From NCBI GenBank assembly GCA_021018815.1, contig JAITYX010000007.1, positions 1,240,001-1,304,000 on the forward strand: 64,000 bases of DNA. Direction: 5' to 3'. The position numbers and the translations under genes are program-made. The DNA is from Talinum fruticosum. Its lineage: Eukaryota > Streptophyta > Magnoliopsida > Caryophyllales > Talinaceae. Below the pieces are notes generated by a model, which saw only the letters and a list, made by a program, of their open reading frames with translations, was not told the origin of the DNA and did no database searches. The stretch's first letter is position 1, and every line of letters begins with the position of its first letter. This document shows positions 48,403 through 59,271 of the stretch, piece by piece.

Positions 48403-48870
48403 TGGATGGAAGAGTGTGAAGAAAACTCAAAGTGGGACAATTATATTCTGTTCTCAGAACTAAAGGCACAAAGTATCATTGGCATAAGACTATTTGGGAA
48501 CCATTAAATATACCAAGACAATTGTTCATTGGTTGGTTTGCTGTACATAACAGATTATGGACTGAGGATAAGAAAGCACACATCCTGAATGTACAGGCTG
48601 AAACTTGCTTCATGTGTGCAAAGGAGATTGAATCTTGCAACCATCTGTTCTTTAAGTGTGAGATCACTAGTTCTGTGTGGAACATACTTTAGTGGCTTGG
48701 AGTTAAAGCCAGAAGATGGGCTTGGAGGCATTATGGGGGATGAAGATCTGAGCAACCTACTCGATATGTAAAGCTCACTTGGGTATGCCCAAGGTTTTTT
48801 TTTTTTTTTTAAATGTAATTATGTGATCGCTTTGGAGCAATGAATAAAGTTAACCTTTGTTCCAAAAAAA
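48403..48870 (+). pseudogene. LINE zf-RVT domain and 3' end
   Basis: The block KYHWHKTIWEPLNIPRQLFI with NRLWTEDKK, CFMCAKEIESCNHLFFKC and VWNIL (about 48465-48690) is the zinc-binding domain that closes L1-type ORF2 in plants (C-x2-C ... H-x4-C). The rest is 3' untranslated sequence with a 16-base T run at about 48796 and a terminal A7. It joins in sequence to the middle LINE piece once the Copia element is removed. Confidence 0.88.
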
Positions 48871-50920
48871 TATTGGTTCTAAGTCAAATTTGATAATAGA
48901 ATATTAAATTAGGTTTTCTCTTGACAAAATATTTAAAAATAAACATTATTTGAAAATACATTAGTCTGCTCTCCCGCACCTCCTCGTCTGTCTATAAACT
49001 CTAATCGTTTGTGGTGAAAAGAGGCTACCGTTGATAATTTTACTAATGATAAGGCTTAATCTTTTGAATTAATATATACTTGTTAGTATTTTATTTATTA
49101 GGCTAAATTTTATTTCTTCTTAGGCCCCTTATTTGGATGATAGATGATACTATCTCTCCCATTTCCACAGTTTCAATAAATCAAATTTTATATCAACGTA
49201 GTCTTGATTTAATAGTTAAAATTGAATTAGTGGGTATATTAGGTCTCAAATTCGATCTCTTTTCTCATTATATTGTACTGCTAGCTCATTTACACGAAAC
49301 AAATAAATCAGATTTCATGTATAATGGATACGAAATTAAATTGTCGATTGATTGCACCATGGACTTTCAATGGGTGTCAATTATTCAAACATGATGTACA
49401 ATAACGTGTAAATGTTTTCAATACGCACGCTATACTAAATCCATAAATTTATTTCCTGAAGGTTACATCAAGGAACAATGAGTGAGTGGCAGATTAACTA
49501 TCAATGTGTTTGCAATTTTTTGTTTCCTTGAGCAAAAATTTTTGATGATATTGTAGATCTGTATTCACTTTGATTCAAAATCTATTGTATCATATGGCTA
49601 ATAATCAATAAACTTATTTTTATTTTTTATTTCAAAAATAAACATTATGTGGAACTTTCACATAAATGCATAAAAAATGAATCTTGGACTGTTTATATGG
49701 ATAATAATGGGTCGGATCTAATTGAATCCAGACCCATTTAAATTTTTTACCTTAACATAGACCCGTCGGGTCTGTTAAGTATGGACCCAAACCCAAATCC
49801 ATCGACTGTACCGAGTCCACATATATTCAAGCTATTTCGTGCTAAAAATATTATTTTTATGCCCTATTAATATTATTACACATTTTTAGGTAAATAAGTT
49901 GCTTACTCTTTCACAATTGGACTTAGATAATCCTTTTTTTCGATTATTGATGTAAGCCACATAAAGGGCCAAAAAGTACAATAAAAATTACAATCAAATA
50001 ATAATACTGACAACCCAATTATATAAGTCCAGATACCACCCAAAAAACTAACAACAAAGCCTCATTGGTAAAATCAATTAAAGAAAAATCAAGCATAAAT
50101 TTACAGAGCTAAAACAACTAGTTTAAATTGGCTTTAATGGGTTTAGATTGTGTCTAGGACCCACTGCTATTTGCTATTAAATTAGAAAAGTAACTATCAT
50201 ATTCATACAGTCATATTCTTCCCTGGTTGAGTTGGAAGAATCATACTTAACGTGCAATTGCTTTGAAATAGTAATATGCAAGTCCACGAGCATTTCTGTA
50301 GAGAAAAGGTCAACCTACTTCTAGCCAACCAGGTACACACTAAAAAGGTCAACCTACTCTGTAACTTGATTTTCATATTTATTCGTTGTCAAAGCACATG
50401 AAGTCAGAATACCCAATCCATTCATTCAACAGCAAACTATTATAATCATCTTAACCAAATACTCAAAGGTCTCTTCATCTCATATGCGCCATTTAAAAGT
50501 CCCATTATGCCCGTTTTTGGATAAATTGACATAATTTTAGCCCTTTAAGAAAATCATACTCAAGTGAAACTTAAGGCCATTACATTGCAACAAACAAAAA
50601 ACTTGGACATGATTAGACTTTAATTTGGTGAGATACAATGATAAATTTACGGCTATTTTTATTTGATGGAATATAATGATAATATATATATATATATATA
50701 TATACTTTCTAGCCAAATGTTCTTGATTACATACACAAATTTAACTTTTTTTAAAATCAAGTTTTAACTAACCCATAATGTCACCAAATTTGTAGAACTA
50801 CTTCTCACCCTAACCCACGAACCAAATGATTATATCACAAAGTATGACCAAATAGAACAAAATCCTCAGCAACAACTCCACAATCAAGGAAACCCATCCT
50901 ATGTAACAAAAACCCAACAT
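48871..50920. other. AT-rich intergenic region, no gene seen
   Basis: Two kilobases without recognisable coding or transposon sequence; an 85-codon frame at 49137 has no visible domain. A (TA)11 microsatellite lies at 50682-50704, some 390 bp upstream of the CASP start. The last few hundred bases probably include the CASP promoter. Confidence 0.55.
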
Positions 50921-50943
50921 TCATGGCCTCTCCATCTCTTCAT

Positions 50944-50952
50944 CCTATATAT
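50944..50952 (+). promoter_or_regulatory. Candidate TATA box of the CASP gene
   Basis: ctatatatg lies about 140 bp upstream of the ATG at 51089 in otherwise pyrimidine-rich 5' sequence. Spacing suits a plant core promoter; there is no direct evidence of the start site. Confidence 0.45.
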
Positions 50953-51088
50953 GTTTCACAAAACAGTCTCCATAATCACAAGTCTTCTAATCATCATTTC
51001 TCTCCTCCAATCATCATCTCTCCCTTTCTCTCTTTGTCTTTGCTTCTCTTTCTTGTTCGTAGTGAGCTCAACCAAGAACACCAAGATC

Positions 51089-52830
51089 ATGGCCAAGAGT
51101 GGAGAGCAAGAGCAGTACGCAGCTATGGAGGTCGAAGCCGGGAGACAAGTGGGGCCCGTGAGTATTCTTCCAAAGGGAAAACACCGGTCATGGAGGCCCC
51201 CTTGATCGGAAAAGGCGACCGGGACACCAAAATGGAGGCGGGGGCCGGAGTTAAGAGAGGGGTTGGTATAATTGACTTTGTGGTGAGGTTGCTTGGCATT
51301 GCGGCTGTTCTTGCTGCCACTGTTGCCATGGGAACTACTCAGCAAACCCTCCCTTTCTTCACCCAATTCTTCCAGTTCCAAGCCCGATACTATGATCTCC
51401 CTACTTTCACGTGAGTTTTAGTACTTTGATGTTTATTTTGGTATGAAATTAAGAGCTTTAGATAGTATTGTGATTAATTTTTTATTAGCTAAATAATTTT
51501 TATGTGTTCTGCAAGTTTTGTTATTTTAGCTTCAGTAAATTTTCAGATGTCTGTTACTTGCCATTTATATTCATCACTCTAATCAAGCTATGATTCATAT
51601 AGAATATGTTACATTTAATCACCAGTCGCACAACTAAAAGCAACCATTATTAATATGTCCCTCCCATGTAGTCTTCCTACTAATAATATTTTTTGCCGTA
51701 ATTGATGTTTCTAAATTGTTATCAATCCCATTATAGACCAATAACCTTGTATCGTTTCCACAAATTAATAATCCATAGGCTAACAGCTAGGATTTCTTAA
51801 TAAATGTGTTTCCAATTTAGGAAAATAAAAATATGGACCTAACAAGTACATATCGTAAATCCCCGAATCTACTATTTAGTAATTTGTGTAATAGTTAGTT
51901 GATTAGCTAAAAGTTATTATAAAACAGTTATATATATGACTAATATAAGTCTCTCTACATATAAATTACTCTGTTCGTTTCACAATACTTGTCACTTTTT
52001 AGTTGTGAGAGAGTATTAAGAAAACACAAATTTAATGACAAAATTTGTGTTAAAAACCAAGTTGTCCCAAGATTTTCGTTGGAAATTAAGAAAGTCAACC
52101 AAAAAAGAAGACGAAAAAATAACTAATAATGACAAAATGGATGAACTAGACATTAATATTTCTTTAAAATTATAAAATGATAAATATTATTAAACAAAAA
52201 AAGTTAGTTAAAGTGACGTGAATTATGAAAAAGGAGATTGCTATAAAACTAGTGAGAAAGGGGCAAATGAGGGCAATTTGCCACTTCATTTGACTACGTA
52301 ACTATCTATAGTAACTGTTCAATATGTTGGTTAATTTGCAGGTATTTTGTGATTGCCAATGCAATAACAGCAGCATACCTAGTGCTCTCACTCCCTTTCT
52401 CCATAGTCACAATTGTGAGGCCACTTGCCAAAGCACCAAGGCTTCTCCTCGTCACTTTTGATGCAGTAAGCTTAGCTTAGCTTCAAAATTCTCTCCTTCA
52501 ATTTCCATTTCTGCAACTTTTCCCCTTTCCAAAATGGTTACAATTATGGAATTATGTTTTTTTTTTCCTCGCAAAACACATCTTGATTGTGTATGCTATA
52601 CTATACATATGTAGATGGCAATGACCTTGACCACTTCAGCTGCCGCATCGGCTGCTGCCATAGTCTACTTGGCTCACAAAGGGAACACCAACACTAACTG
52701 GATCGCGATTTGCCAGCAATTTGATGGCTTTTGCCAGAGGAGCAGCGGAGCTGTTGTGGCATCATTTATCGCTGTTGTTTTGTTCGTCTTGCTGATTATT
52801 CTATCTGCTGTGGCACTCAAGAGCCATTGA
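51089..52830 (+). CDS. Casparian strip membrane domain protein (CASP), 3 exons
   Basis: Exons: 51089 (or 51190)-51410, 52342-52465, 52615-52830, with GT/AG introns of 931 and 149 bp. From the ATG at 51190 the frame gives 186 aa. Four membrane spans are visible (about residues 28-49, 75-97, 105-132, 158-181), with the conserved Arg33 in span 1 and Asp114 in span 3. The CASP first-loop signature [19 protein letters not shown] and a second loop with Cys148 and Cys155 follow. CASPs form a plasma-membrane scaffold in endodermis that directs lignin of the Casparian strip. Upstream, another ATG (51089, [10 protein letters not shown]) gives a plausible longer N-terminus but in a different frame. A 1-base loss or 2-base gain between about 51150 and 51190 would separate them. 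The first-loop signature favours a true CASP over a general CASP-like protein. Confidence 0.93.
51968..52165. mobile_element. Stowaway/mariner-type MITE in CASP intron 1
   Basis: After TA the sequence reads ctctgttcgtttcacaatacttgtcac, close to the CTCCCTCCGTCCCA-type ends of plant Stowaway MITEs. The far end (around aaaatggatgaactag) is a weak inverse match, so the right boundary is uncertain. Confidence 0.45.
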
Positions 52831-53493
52831 TTATTAATGGATTTGTAGTGTTTAAATGTTGTTATTTTACTTCTTCTTGTGTTGTTTATACTTGTTAATG
52901 TGTGTTGTAAGGTGAGAATTAAGAAGAAATGTATTGGGATTTGATTTGGGGTGGCAAAAAGCTTGTAAATTTGGGAGAGTTTTTCACGCAGAACATTGTA
53001 TGAGTTGTAATTGTCTCTTGGGACAGTGTTTGTGTTAGTCTTGAGTAACTTATTGTTGCATCCTTTCAAATTATTCAAATTTCCATATCAAAATTGGGTC
53101 TTTTCTCAAATTTCATTTATCAAAGTTGAGAAGTTAGAATCCTAAGCCTTAACTAAATAGAATGTCAAAAGAAACTTCAAAATGCAAATGATAGAATAAT
53201 TAAAAACCAATAATTCAAAGCTAGTGACGAAAACATTTTTCTAATGATCATATTGAAATAAATCTTTTGTTATATAAAATTTCACAAACGTAAGAAACTA
53301 CATTGGTGAAAGCCCTTTTATCACAAACAAAGACACACAAATACAAACCTTTTTACCTATGATTATACAGAGACTCAATTTCTTATTCTATAGCCAAAAT
53401 CATCACACTAATTGATTTGCTAAGAATCCAAATACTCAAAAAGACATGACATGGACGACGAAATCGATTGAATGTCGATTTTATGTATGGATT

Positions 53494-56400
53494 TTAATGA
53501 TTGATCTTGACTGTATTGATTTGTCTTTCGCCAGTCGTGTGCTGGTAGTAAACTTGGCCATAGTCCTTGAACCTCTTGTACAACTGGGGTCTCTCCTCAT
53601 TGATAAGCTCAAGCAGTGGGCCTATCTCTTTCTCTCGATTTGGAAGAGAAAGCATGGCTAGAGACATGCGATCATATTTTGGGTTCACAATCACTTTGTG
53701 AGTCGGACTCTTGAATATTCCATTACTTTCTATCTACAAAAATAGATAAAATCAAATCGACGTTAGCAACTAGTCTTTGTATAAATTAAATACTAAGATT
53801 TGAAACAAATTATTATGACCACCTCAATGGTTACAATTCTTCATCAATACTTGGTATTTATACATTCATATCTTTTTTTATATATCTTTTAAATAGTGTC
53901 AGGTGGGCCTCGCACCATGGGCCTAATCCACGGACTTATTTAAGGAGCAGTCAGATGGTAGGGGACCTATTTTTGCTAAATGAACGTGGCGACTAGAAAT
54001 CGACCAAACTTGGTTAAACTTCGTTCTTTACTCTTATAGTTTCTTAAGTTTCATCACAATCTAGACCCAATTTTGTTACCTTTACGCACTACGTAGCTTG
54101 ACAAAACTGGCCTAAAAACAAAGTTTAAACCAAATGTGTATTTATATCTTATTCGTTACATGAAAAAGGTTCACTTGAAACATACTCTGTCCGTATTGGT
54201 CCAAATCACATTAAATTTAATTTTAAATTTTCTATAAAGTTGCTTTTTTTGTCAAACAAGTTTATTGAATTAACTATTAATAAAACCAAAGTTCAACCTG
54301 AACCGAAAATCATTGGACTTGAAACCAAACTAATCAAAAGGTCGTCGACCTATAAGATGACCCGATCCTTACTTAAATCGACCCTTATTCAAATCAAATG
54401 AGTCATTTGCCAGGTATAAATTACCAGGCCTCTTGCAACTAATTAATTGTGATGCCAAAATTTATAAGAGAAAGTGAAAGCAATACAAAATGATTAAATA
54501 CGAGCAATAATGGATGGTACCTCCATTTGATCACCAACAAGGATGACAAGAGCCTCAGGGATGATAGGAACCCTAAACCACTTGTCATCTTTCATGATTC
54601 GGAGCGCTTCAACCTCTTTGTCTTGCAAGAGAATGGTGATGGCGGATCCGTCTCCGTGGGGGTGTAGCCCAACAACAAGGTCCGAGTTCGGGCATCGGGG
54701 ATAGAAATTAAACCTTGCATAAATTATATCTTCTTCGGCTCGCCAGAGCGCAGAGAAGCGGTCCTCCTCCAACTTTAGAGAACGTGCCATGGCTTTTAAT
54801 AGTGTCTCAAGTATTTCTCTATTCTTGATCGAATATTCATGCAGCGTTGTCCTACATGCGATTCAATATGACACAATTTAGTCATCCATCGAATTTATTG
54901 AATCAGTTAAACTTGGGCATGCCATATCCTATTTATGCACGTACATGTCATTTCAATAAATTGATCTAAACTTGGACATTTCATCCTAATTATGTATGTA
55001 AGCATAATTTGAATGAATTATTGGTTGGATCGTTATGTATAACAATTATAAAAATTACGGTAAAAGATTAATATAATTACACACGAGACATAAATACGTT
55101 ATAAATTTTAATTGGTTTCTAGAAACCGTACCAAGTAAATTTAATGATGTTTACGTACATTAATAACACTTGTAATTTTTTTTTTTTATAAAAGTGTAAT
55201 GATCGATCATATGGCATCATGTGTTGTGTAAGGACGTACCTAATGCATTATGTACCTAACCCTTGTAAACTGACGTTATATTAAGTGAAGATGAAAATAA
55301 CCATAAAATATCTGGTTATTTCTGAGTTTATTCTTATAGCAAGTGACGTACCTAAAGTTTTGAGGATTTTCTGGCCAGAACTCAAGTTTGCGCTGATTTT
55401 CAGGATGAACTTGGAGATGAAGCTTGTCATTCCAGTTGAAATTCTCGTTTTCCTTTCGGACTGTGTTGTCATTCCCATACCCTTCTAGGTCACCCGTACC
55501 GTCTTTGGAGGCGTACTTCTCCTTCTCCTCCAATGGCAGCCTGAAGAATTGCTTGCTCATTTCTCTCACCTCGTTCAGGAATGAGATTGACATTCCATGA
55601 TTCACTAGCTGCATATATATGTATATCACCATCAATAATAGTACACAACGTGGTTGCAATTTCTGCTAGTCTCAAGCTTAATTAAACACGAATTTTATGT
55701 CTTCAGCAGCTTGATGTGATGATTGCTATTTCTTATATATGCTCTACTCCTCGGAGCATTAGCATTTCAAAGTATCGTTTGATAGTTGTTCGGACCTCAA
55801 CGCCATGACGATTAATGTTCGAAAATAATCAACTGGCTTAGGACCGCTCATGTATAGAGTTTGATAAGATAAACAATAAATTTGCACTTTGAACTGTAAC
55901 TTAACCATAGTTCTACATTGAACTATATAGTATTATTCTCTTCAGAAGAAACTTGAACATTTGAACTTCGCTCTTTAAAGAAAATATTGAGTTAGTTCCT
56001 TGTACTAGTACGAGAGTCAGCATGATTATGAGCTGATTAGTCCAAATGCCATCGCATGATAAAGGGCTCCTATATGTTAAGATCCATGTGATAAAATAAC
56101 AAAGAGAGTATTGAAGATAGTTTAATTTTATCTCATCGAAAAATGTTTTTGAGACTCGTACAAAAATAATGTTTTTGACACATTAAAGACAAAGTGGTTG
56201 ATGCTAATACAAAAAAATAATTTTTTTGAGATGAAGAAAAGGAAATGGTACGGTTATATAGAAATAACTTATGAGACCATTTCATACAAGAAAACTGAAT
56301 CAATAAGTAGCAAAACATGATTCTCAAACTTGGACTGTTTGTTTAGGCTGAAAATTCATAATTAAGTTGATCAAAATAAAATGGTTAACAACAAGCAGTT

Positions 56401-56667
56401 CACTAACACATGCAGGATGTAAAGCAGAAATTAAGTTACCTGAACACAACCCCATGAGGAGAGAGCAGAGTGGAGCTTCTCTAGTTCATCCGGGTTAGAG
56501 GGAAGAAGAGAAAAGTCAACGATACAAGTGTCCATCAAGGGAAGAACACCGCTATTGCCATCAGCTTGACGTTGATGATCCTTTTGCTGGATGTAGCGTT
56601 CCGGAACGGTGCCGTCGTCGAGCAGTTCCTGAACAGGTTTCAGAGAATCCATTGCAGGCGGGGCCAT
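53494..56667 (-). CDS. 2-oxoglutarate/Fe(II)-dependent dioxygenase (DOXC type), 4 exons
   Basis: Exons on the minus strand: 56667-56440, 55608-55352, 54851-54521, 53733-53494; all introns are GT/AG and phases agree. The product is 351 aa, the usual length for the family, with no internal stop. The N-terminal DIOX_N region has the PERYI and WGCVQ/LVNHGM motifs. The catalytic fold has NFYPRCP (Tyr212), the metal ligands His227 and Asp229 in HPHGDGS, the distal His284, and Arg294-x-Ser296 for 2-oxoglutarate. These enzymes use oxygen and 2-oxoglutarate to hydroxylate or demethylate small molecules. Overall it resembles the SRG1/codeine O-demethylase-like DOXC group of specialised metabolism; the substrate cannot be read. 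It is probably cytosolic, with no signal peptide. It converges with the CASP gene. Confidence 0.95.
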
Positions 56668-56807
56668 GGGTGTGTTTGGTGTAGAGGGTGTGTGTTTCCG
56701 GACTTTGACAGTTAAATTAATTTAAATACACGGGAATTAAGAGGCTTTTTAAGCTTGTTTTGGAGGTGGTGATGATACCATGCAAATCGAAGGCAAGGGG
56801 GTGTCGG

Positions 56808-56815
56808 CTTATATA
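56808..56815 (-). promoter_or_regulatory. Candidate TATA box of the dioxygenase gene
   Basis: On the minus strand tatataag lies about 140 bp upstream of the ATG at 56667, in a sensible context for a plant core promoter. Confidence 0.55.
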
Positions 56816-57366
56816 CTTGCGCAAATTAACTGTAGGAATTAGGTTGGCTGAGCGTTTTGTTTATATTATCAACTAACATCGCCGCTGCACATTCTGGAAG
56901 CTCTACGTTCGACACGTGAGAATAAGGATGCTTATAACGTCTAACACAATTCCTCCCATAAAACTTGTCTAGGTAATATAAACTTTTTTAAAAAATTATT
57001 CATATTTCATACAGTATTATTTTTAGAAGAGAGAAGATTTTTCAAACCAATAATAATAATAGTAACAGGAGACTTTTAACTCATTTCAAAAATTAGAGGG
57101 ACAAGAAATTTTGAAAAAATAAAACATTAAATATTAATCATTAAACAACAATAACATCGATAATTTTTATCATATGTTTAATTTTTTTGTATATGGTTCA
57201 AGTGATAAGAGATATATAATGAGATGAGTAAAAATATCAAATTTGGACCATTCAAAGTTGATTAAGAGCTGAGACTTCTTTTAATTTCAACTGTTAGATA
57301 TGTTTTTAAAGGCCCAGATTTCTTTTTTTCACTCTTGTCACATAATATCTCTTCTTACCTAATCAT

Positions 57367-57368
<2 letters not shown>
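56816..57368. other. Dioxygenase upstream region, no gene seen
   Basis: AT-rich promoter-side sequence between the dioxygenase TATA box and the (AT)n microsatellite. No coding or repeat family was recognised. Confidence 0.5.

Positions 57369-57435
<67 letters not shown>
57369..57435. repeat. (AT)n microsatellite, about 33 repeats
   Basis: A perfect AT dinucleotide run. It directly abuts, and overlaps by two bases, the terminus of the hAT fragment. Confidence 0.98.
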
Positions 57436-57438
<3 letters not shown>

Positions 57439-58503
57439 GCGGATCCAGGAATTTAGGGAAGGGGGTCGAAATAAATGAAATAATAGTATAGAAAAGTTAA
57501 CATCTATTTTTAAAATTAATATTACACAACGATAACATTACATCTAATACAATTGTGTTCGACGAGTTCTTATATTTTGAAAGCGCTCCATGATATCATC
57601 ATTAGATATACTTTCAAACAAATCATCCTCAAAGAAAGTAATAACGAGTATCATTCAAAACTCATCCGATATCCGATTGCGTAAGTTGGTCTTGATATAC
57701 TTCATCGAAGAAAAACTCTTTCAACTGTTGCTGTAGAAACAGGTAAAATCAATGCCAACTTCAAAAGCAAGTGTACATGAGGAAAACTCATGTATTTCTT
57801 GGTTTTAATCATCCTTATGGAGAGTTCACCAAGTCCATTCAAGTTAGCAAAACTCTCATCATCAAGCATATTATCAATGAAAATATCCAATTCACCACTA
57901 AGAGCCTCAATGCCTAATTCATCAAAATTATCTGGATACAACCGAGCCATTTTGAGTATCTTGTTCTTGTCAAAGTTGGAGAAAAAGTCAGCAGGATTCA
58001 AACAAGCCAAACCAAGAAGCAACTCGGTGCTTGCTTACGTAAAGCGACTATTGAGTTCTAGCATTTGCATATCAAGAATTGAATAGAACACATCAACACG
58101 ATAACAATGCTCATTTGTCACGGAAGAAACTCTACGTTTTGACTTTCCTCGAGCACGAAGAGGAGCGAAATCATCCATGTTAGGAATCTCAATATCATGC
58201 TTCACACAAAATGAACTAACATCATCTATCAAAGAGTCCCATCCTTGATCCCTTGCACGCTGCAATTGTTTCTTAGCTGTGTTAAGAAGTGATATTGCAT
58301 TAACAATGTCTTGATCCCTTCTTTGCAGAGCTTGACTCAATGCATTAGTAATGCCTAACACCAATTTCATTAGATGTAATAAAAAACAAAGTCATATGTC
58401 CGAATACCATCTAAAATAGCTTGACCTTTAACTTTATCTTGTGGCTCGGTTCCATCGGTTGCAAGAGCATCAAGCACATCAACAATTGGAGCAAACATGA
58501 CAA
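57434..58503 (-). pseudogene. hAT transposase fragment (ZMYM1-like, C-terminal half)
   Basis: The outer end reads tagtggcggatccagg, similar to the CAGTGGCGGAGCCAGG-type ends of plant hAT elements. On the minus strand the blocks include VFAPIVDVLDALATDG (about 58500-58455), NALSQALQRRDQDIVNAISL (about 58350-58290), and PLRARGKSKRR. A C-terminal dimerisation motif LALILPVSTATVERVF follows (about 57755-57708), then, after a one-base frame change, SSMKYIKTNLRNRIS. This is the zinc finger MYM-type-1-like hAT group of plants. hAT enzymes cut and paste DNA; this copy lacks its N-terminal half, which was separated by the CACTA insertion at 58504. It is frameshifted near 57704. Confidence 0.82.
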
Positions 58504-58529
58504 CACTACCAAAAATCATCAAATTTCCC

Positions 58530-58860
58530 ATCTGTAATTTTCCACTAAAAATCACAAGTGGGAAATTTTTCACTGTTTTTCCACTACTTGATTTTTTCAC
58601 TGATTTCCCACCATCATATTTTCGATGAAAAATTTCCCACTAAATTCCCACTGATTTTCCACACCAAATATTTTCACAATTTTAATTTTTATAAAAAATT
58701 GATTTCCTACTAATTTTTCACTAATTTTCCACTACCATTTATTTATTTAAATTTCCCCTTTTTTTATTTTAATAGCAGCTCTTTCACCCCCAAAATGGTT
58801 CACTAGTAAATTCAATTTTTCAATTCCCACCAAATAAAAATTTTGGTGAAAGTGTGTTAA
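58530..58860. repeat. CACTA 2 left subterminal repeats
   Basis: Many short copies of ttttccact, tttcccactg and cactgattttccac in a T-rich context, matching those at 63920-64000. Confidence 0.75.
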
Positions 58861-58971
58861 AAAAAATTTTAAACGAAATTATAGTGGTAGGTGGGAAATA
58901 ACTAAGCCAAAGGACTCTCTCTCTCCTCTCACACCCTCTCTCACCTACGCTCCGGCCTTCGCACCCCCAAG

Positions 58972-59271
58972 CTCGAACCCTAACTCACGGCTGGATCCAA
59001 GCCGCTGACCTCTCCGGGAACCGCATCGCCGCCGTCTCCGGAACCGCATCGCCGCCGTCACTCCAGGTGGCCGACGACCGACGGCTCTCTCGAAGACTCG
59101 GAGACTTAAGCTAGCGGAATTGAGGCTCGAACCCTAACTCACGGCTGGATCCAAGCCGCTGACCTCTCCGCAACCCCGCCGCTGTCTCCGGGAACCGCAT
59201 CGCCGCCGTCACTCCGGTGGTCGACGACCGACGGCTCTCTGAAGACTCGGAGACTTAAGCTAGCGGAATTT
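58972..59271. repeat. Tandem duplication, period 154 bp, GC-rich
   Basis: Both copies (58972-59125, 59126-59271) begin ctcgaaccctaactcacggctggatccaag. They contain ccgctgacctctccg, cgcatcgccgccgtcactcc, gacgaccgacggctctct and gaagactcggagacttaagctagcggaatt. A partly similar third segment (gtctccgggaagtcttcgccgcc, gtggccgacgatcgaca) lies at about 59310-59380. It may be the leader of the element's gene or captured sequence; no protein was recognised. Confidence 0.9.

Larger units (their letters stand above)
34344..48870 (+). mobile_element. 5'-truncated L1-type LINE, split by two later insertions
   Basis: Three pieces on the plus strand read as one element: 34344-35620, 43770-44463 and about 48403-48870. 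Piece 1 has pre-RT and RT, piece 2 the end of RT, and piece 3 the zf-RVT domain and the 3' tail. The tail reads gcaatgaataaagttaacctttgttcc followed by seven A (48864-48870), the typical 3' end of plant L1 elements. The gaps are filled exactly by a CACTA element and by a Copia element. No target duplication of the LINE itself was found. Confidence 0.85.

Noticed and set aside
49137..49394. 85-codon ORF in the intergenic region
   Set aside because: AT-rich composition, no known motif, no splice or promoter context; probably chance.
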